The notes under the pieces: generated by a model
What the model saw: only the letters and a program-made list of their open reading frames with translations
Databases searched by the model: none
Told to the model about the DNA's origin: nothing
Assembly (NCBI GenBank): GCA_022616415.1
Contig: JAKEEU010000218.1
Span: 1 to 64,000, forward strand
DNA length: 64,000 nucleotides
Direction of reading: 5' to 3'
Origin: Candidatus Zhuqueibacterota bacterium
GTDB taxonomy: Bacteria > Zhuqueibacterota > Zhuqueibacteria > Zhuqueibacterales > Zhuqueibacteraceae
Made by a program: the position numbers and the translations under genes
Shown here: piece after piece, positions 60,291-64,000 of the stretch
Position numbering within the stretch: the stretch's first letter is position 1
Layout: every line of letters begins with the position of its first letter

Positions 60291-62738
60291 TCAAACCACT
60301 GCTTCGGCCGTTTCTTTTTTGACCGCGGTAGCTTCCGGCATTTTGGAAATCGGCGGTTTGATGAATGAAGCGTGCAAATTGACGGTCACCCGCAAAGCGC
60401 GCAAGCCGTGGACGCCCTGCAAATCTTCAAGCTCTAATTCCTCGACTTCTTCCTGCAAATATCCCGACGATTGCAGATAATCGATGTATTCGCGATATTC
60501 CGCAGCTTCTCGGGCTTGCGAATATACGATGGAGATTTTTCGCGGCTGCGTGAGGCGCTCTTGGGTGCCTTTGACGATCGCCTTGTCGATGCGCTTTTTC
60601 ATGATCTCGTAGCGCACATTATATGTGCCGTCGACGTCAAATTTTTTCTCGTCGTAACGAAAGCGGATCGACAGCGGCATATTTTGCACCAGAACGAGGT
60701 GCGCCAGCTCCAGCGGAATTTTGAGCTGCGGCTTCAGCTTCTCGGCCTGCCGCGCCACGCCGCACAAGAGCATCAATTGCCACAGGCGAATGTTTTTGAG
60801 ATAGAGCGGATCGAAGCGCCCGTCTTCCACCAGCGAGGCGCCGATGTAAACGCCGTGCTCGACGCCGTCGCTTTTGTATTTCTCGAAATAATGCGGGAAC
60901 ATGGCCTGGGCCCGCTCTTGCTCGGTATCGATGACATGACAAATCATTTCATTGAGCGCGGCGACGCTCTCTTCGTAATCCTTGCGCTTGCGATAAACCA
61001 GGCCGACGAGAGGATTCAATTCGCTTTGATAGAAGCCGATTTTTTGCGCCACCGTTTCGCCAAACGTTTGCAGATGACCGAAGTGCGGCTCGACTTCCCA
61101 GCGCAAAAATTCGAGCGTGCTCACTTCGTCGCCGGAAGCGAGGCCCTGTTCGATTTTGTGCAATTGCTGGCCGATGCGATGACTGAGCTGGGAAAGATAA
61201 GGCAAAGGTTTTTGGCCATGCGCCAACAGGATGATCTCGCGCGCCATCTGCAACTGATCGATCAAGTCGTCGCGGATCGCGTTGTTGCGAATCGTCGACG
61301 AGCCGCGAATATCCGACAGGCCGTAAAGCGGATAAACCTCTTTGAAGACGATCGGCTCCATACCGGCGGCAACGCCTTCATTGTGGTCGCGCAAATATTT
61401 CAGCGCGGCCTGGCGAAAACGCCATTCCACCGCCGGATGAATGGCGGTGCATTGCGCCTTGATGACGGCCTCGATGCGGTCGTTCAGCTCGTCCAAGCTG
61501 CGCTTGACCGCGATGGAAAACAGCGCCAGCACCTCCCTCAGCTTGAAGGCTTTGAGAGCGTTGAGATCGCCCGCATGCGGCGAGCCGAGCTCGAGCAGGC
61601 CCATCAAACGGTTCTCATAATAAAGCGGTGCAATAAAAATGCTCTTGATGCCCTGCTTGAGAATTTCCTGCTCGACCGGAGTCGGCGCAGGATATCGCGC
61701 CAGATCGTCGATCACCACCAGCTCGTGATGTTTGATGGCATGCTCGTAGGCCGAGCCGGCAAAATTGGCGCAGGAGTGGCGGCAGGTCTCGTTCAGAATG
61801 AAGCTCTGGCCGATTTTTTGGCCGTGCGCCAGCAGCAAGTTTTGCGCGCCGGGAATGCCGGCCAGCCCCAGCATGAGATGCGGGCGCTTGAGCAAGACGC
61901 GCAGCTTGTTTTGCAGTCCCTGAAATTTTGCGGCGGAAGTGAGCGCGTCTTTTTCCAGCAAATCATTTTTGAGCGCGGAGAGCACGTGCTCGTGCGTCAC
62001 CTCCAGCGCATTGAAAACCACAAATCCGTGAAATTCAAAAAGCGCCGGCGGCAGGAGCTGAAACCAGACCTCCAGTTTGGTGGGATTGGCCAGAAGCAGC
62101 CGAATGTCATCCGGCGTCAATGCCGGCAGCACACCGGCGCATTTGATTTCGACAAAGCGGAGGTCGATGCTGATTTTAAAATGCCGATCCAAGCCGGTTT
62201 GCGGATCGGGGCCAGTAAAAATAATCGGGGAATCGAACTCGAGATCGACGTTGTAGAAACGTTTGAGAATGTGCGCATAAGCATTCAAAGTCAAAGTGAA
62301 ACGATGCTGCTCCGGGCTCGTCTGCAAGCCTTGATAAATATCGCCGCGCAGCAGCGGCGCCAGGCTTTTAAAGCCGGGTGTGGCAAAAAAAGGTTGAAAT
62401 TGAAAAGGCACGGTGGCGGCGCCGAGAAACTCGTCCGCATACGCTGAGGGAAAAACCGCGCTCATGAGTTGTTCGACCAACTGCGCATGCCTGGCAATGA
62501 CGCCGGGGTCGCCGATGGGTTCGGCCAATTCCGGAGCGTTTTTGAGCGCTGCATTTATTTTCCTGGCGAGAGCGGCGCGATGGGGATTCTCATCCGTTTC
62601 GCGCTGCCGCCATAATTCGAGCAGGAGCTCGAGGCTCGGCACACTTTTAAAAACGAAATCCGATGAAACGATATCCTCAAAAGCGCCATTGTCGGAAAAT
62701 GTGATATGGCCGTTATGATCTGAATAGCTGTCATTCAT
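60291..62738 (-). CDS. Large GAF-domain protein (Bacteroidetes-type)
   Basis: 815 residues. After an N-terminal region of unknown fold, a GAF domain is seen at about 280-440 (ETCRHSCANFAGSAYEHAIKHHELVVIDDLARY, GIKSIFIAPLYYENRLMGLLELGSP). The next block, FKEVYPLYGLSDIRGSSTIRNNAIRDDLIDQLQMA, is a recurring feature of GAF proteins in FCB-group genomes, and the remaining 250 residues are mostly helical. No kinase, cyclase or effector domain is seen. GGAG lies upstream of the ATG. A signal-sensing role is inferred from GAF only. Confidence 0.8.
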   Translation of the reverse strand: MNDSYSDHNGHITFSDNGAFEDIVSSDFVFKSVPSLELLLELWRQRETDENPHRAALARKINAALKNAPELAEPIGDPGVIARHAQLVEQLMSAVFPSAYADEFLGAATVPFQFQPFFATPGFKSLAPLLRGDIYQGLQTSPEQHRFTLTLNAYAHILKRFYNVDLEFDSPIIFTGPDPQTGLDRHFKISIDLRFVEIKCAGVLPALTPDDIRLLLANPTKLEVWFQLLPPALFEFHGFVVFNALEVTHEHVLSALKNDLLEKDALTSAAKFQGLQNKLRVLLKRPHLMLGLAGIPGAQNLLLAHGQKIGQSFILNETCRHSCANFAGSAYEHAIKHHELVVIDDLARYPAPTPVEQEILKQGIKSIFIAPLYYENRLMGLLELGSPHAGDLNALKAFKLREVLALFSIAVKRSLDELNDRIEAVIKAQCTAIHPAVEWRFRQAALKYLRDHNEGVAAGMEPIVFKEVYPLYGLSDIRGSSTIRNNAIRDDLIDQLQMAREIILLAHGQKPLPYLSQLSHRIGQQLHKIEQGLASGDEVSTLEFLRWEVEPHFGHLQTFGETVAQKIGFYQSELNPLVGLVYRKRKDYEESVAALNEMICHVIDTEQERAQAMFPHYFEKYKSDGVEHGVYIGASLVEDGRFDPLYLKNIRLWQLMLLCGVARQAEKLKPQLKIPLELAHLVLVQNMPLSIRFRYDEKKFDVDGTYNVRYEIMKKRIDKAIVKGTQERLTQPRKISIVYSQAREAAEYREYIDYLQSSGYLQEEVEELELEDLQGVHGLRALRVTVNLHASFIKPPISKMPEATAVKKETAEAVV

Positions 62739-62858
62739 GCTTGGTGCTCCACTTTAAATGCGAAAGACAATGCCGCCAACCGGATTTACATTTTGTACTA
62801 TTCACCGTCGGGGCGCTTTTATGAAAGAATGACGGTTTTTGTACAAGCGGCACAAATC

Positions 62859-63695
62859 TCACAAGGCAATTTCCATCTTTTCACGCGCCAAAACGCAATG
62901 GGGAAACCGGCGCTGGCATTCCTGCTCCATTCGGCGCAGGAACGCATCGTCGTGATCCGGGTCGTGGTGCGTGATCGCCAACATTTTTACGCCGGCCATC
63001 TCAGCCACCTGCAGCGCTTGCTCGTAGCTGCTGTGTCCCCAGCCTCGCCGGCTTTTCAGCTCTTCGTTGGTGTATTGCGCTTCGTGGATCAACAAATCCG
63101 CGCCTTGGGAAAGCTTGACGACGTTGGGATCGATTTTATCGCCATGCTCGATATCCGTGCAAATGACCAGAACTTTTCCCTGCCGTTCCACGCGAAAGCC
63201 GTACGCGCCGCCGGGATGGTTGTGCCGGTTGGCGGTGACTTTGGTGAACGTGCCCTCATCGCCATAAAAATATTCGCTGGCCTTGTCAACGCGCATAAAC
63301 TCAAAATGGGCGCCCATACTATCCAATTGCACCGGAAAATACTCCGCCTGCATTTGGGTGGCAAAAATTCCCCGCAGATTCGTGACCTTTCGGCCTTTGC
63401 CCAGCGCGAGAATATTGATTTTTTGGCCGGGATCGAACGCCGGCGCAAAGAACGGAAAACCCTGAATATGATCCCAATGAAAGTGCGTGAAAGCGATGAA
63501 AATTTCATCCTGCTGATGGCCGGCGGCGACAAGAGCTTTGCCCAAATCTCTGATCCCGGTTCCGGCGTCAATGATCGTTATCCGCCCTGTGTCCGGAAAG
63601 CTGATTTGGAAACACGTCGTGTTCCCGCCAAATTCCTGAAATTCGGGATTACAAACCGGAATAGAGCCGCGAGTTCCGTAAAATTTGACTTTCAT
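62859..63695 (-). CDS. MBL-fold metallo-hydrolase
   Basis: 278 residues. The metallo-beta-lactamase metal motif is FTHFHWDHIQG (HxHxDH), with further ligands in VICTDIEHGD and ITHHDPDHDDAF. GTRGSIPVCNPEFQEFGGNTTCFQI is typical of the phosphorylase/cyclase-associated (ribonuclease Z-like) MBL subgroup often linked to phosphodiesterase activity. No partner is visible. Confidence 0.9.
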   Translation of the reverse strand: MKVKFYGTRGSIPVCNPEFQEFGGNTTCFQISFPDTGRITIIDAGTGIRDLGKALVAAGHQQDEIFIAFTHFHWDHIQGFPFFAPAFDPGQKINILALGKGRKVTNLRGIFATQMQAEYFPVQLDSMGAHFEFMRVDKASEYFYGDEGTFTKVTANRHNHPGGAYGFRVERQGKVLVICTDIEHGDKIDPNVVKLSQGADLLIHEAQYTNEELKSRRGWGHSSYEQALQVAEMAGVKMLAITHHDPDHDDAFLRRMEQECQRRFPHCVLAREKMEIAL

Positions 63696-63710
63696 GCGCC
63701 TCTACCTTCA

Positions 63711-63739
63711 AAGATAAAAAAATCTTTGCCACTAATCAA
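63711..63739 (-). promoter_or_regulatory. Candidate promoter of the MBL hydrolase gene
   Basis: TTGATT (63734-63739), 17-base spacer, TATCTT (63711-63716) on the minus strand, about 20 bases from the ATG; the same place also forms a short CAAAGAT...ATCTTTG palindrome. Confidence 0.35.
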
Positions 63740-63741
63740 GC

Positions 63742-64000
63742 CTAGCGCGTCGCGGCAAGCGCCACCATTATCTTACGCACAAATTCTATCTCATCCTGAT
63801 TGACGGTGTGATCCATATTCGGATACAGGCGCATCGTGACGTTGCCACCCAGTGCTTTGAGCGTATCGGCAGTGTGTTGCACGCGCTGTTGGGGAATATG
63901 AAAATCCACCTCGCTGCAGCCGAGGAATATTGGCGTACCAGCGAAATCACCTTTGTCTTGGCGCGGCTCGTCGTCCGCGCCGATCAAGCCGCCGCTCAAG
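63742..64000 (-). CDS. Alpha/beta hydrolase (carboxylesterase/phospholipase type), C-terminal end
   Basis: Partial: the gene enters from beyond the right edge and ends with TAG at 63742. The visible part has GDFAGTPIFLGCSEVDFHIPQQRVQHTADTLKALGGNVTMRLYPNMDHTVNQDEIEFVRKIM, with the acid residue in SEVDFHIP and the histidine in MDHTVN, the second and third members of the catalytic triad of the phospholipase/carboxylesterase family. The nucleophile lies outside the window. Confidence 0.85.
   Translation of the reverse strand, partial: LSGGLIGADDEPRQDKGDFAGTPIFLGCSEVDFHIPQQRVQHTADTLKALGGNVTMRLYPNMDHTVNQDEIEFVRKIMVALAATR

Noticed and set aside
60471-62447. 658-codon plus-strand open frame
   Set aside because: It is fully antisense to the GAF gene, has no recognisable domain and has the amino-acid bias of a mirror frame.

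Overview
The window reads as a chromosomal segment of a Gram-negative bacterium with aerobic respiration. It carries a complete set of genes for alternative complex III (ActA to ActF) followed by a caa3-type cytochrome oxidase. It also has a Kdo/lipopolysaccharide block (kdsB, pyrG, kdsA, kdsD, lpxL, lptC, lptA, lptB) running into rpoN and hslVU. This mixture, together with many small toxin-antitoxin-like pairs and several families of short palindromic or phrase-like intergenic repeats, fits the FCB superphylum, for instance a candidate-phylum (KSB1-like) lineage. The assignment is inferred from gene content only. No rRNA or tRNA gene was recognised.

Layout, left to right. 1-3.9 kb: a beta-class DNA methyltransferase cut by the window edge, a Fic protein, a remnant of a second oxidase subunit IV gene and a VapBC-like pair. 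4-21.2 kb (minus strand, read right to left): actA-[two toxin-antitoxin pairs]-actB-actC-[unusual DTGS/ribbon-helix protein]-actD-[lipoprotein, DUF1801, CopG antitoxin]-actE-actF-small membrane protein-SCO-coxB-coxA-coxC-coxD. A good sigma-70 promoter (21240-21268) lies just upstream of actA. 21.4-28.2 kb: a small hypothetical gene, a CPBP protease, an RNA methyltransferase, hisS, a PtsN-like EIIA and a YfhO-type membrane protein. 28.3-31.1 kb (plus strand): a truncated gene coupled to a HEPN gene, two tandem BolA-like genes and a flippase. 31.2-38.2 kb: polysaccharide or lipid head-group genes (methyltransferases, a CDP-alcohol phosphatidyltransferase with its nucleotidyltransferase, three glycosyltransferases). 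38.3-42.3 kb: a UPF0175/DUF3368 pair, a serine hydrolase, a FemAB/GNAT-like protein and argF.

42.5-59.2 kb (minus strand): gatC-kdsB-[HTH fusion protein, HigBA, DUF4926, DUF2283]-pyrG-kdsA-[two tandem copies of a HEPN plus partner module]-kdsD-lpxL-lptC-lptA-small ORF-lptB-rpoN-hslV-hslU. The genes supply CTP, build and activate Kdo, acylate lipid A and export LPS. 59.3-64 kb: a frameshifted PAS-domain relic, an SGNH hydrolase, a large GAF protein, an MBL-fold hydrolase and the C-terminal end of an alpha/beta hydrolase.

Three accessory loci stand out: the duplicated HEPN/partner module between kdsA and kdsD (51323-53085), the AT-rich fusion of a deoxyribosyltransferase/TIR-like N-terminus to a Fis-type HTH (57228-58073), and the half-retropepsin/DNA-binding protein inside the complex III operon (13502-14407). 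A second theme is the density of selfish or defensive pairs placed in the joints of core operons, with palindromic elements filling many of the remaining gaps.
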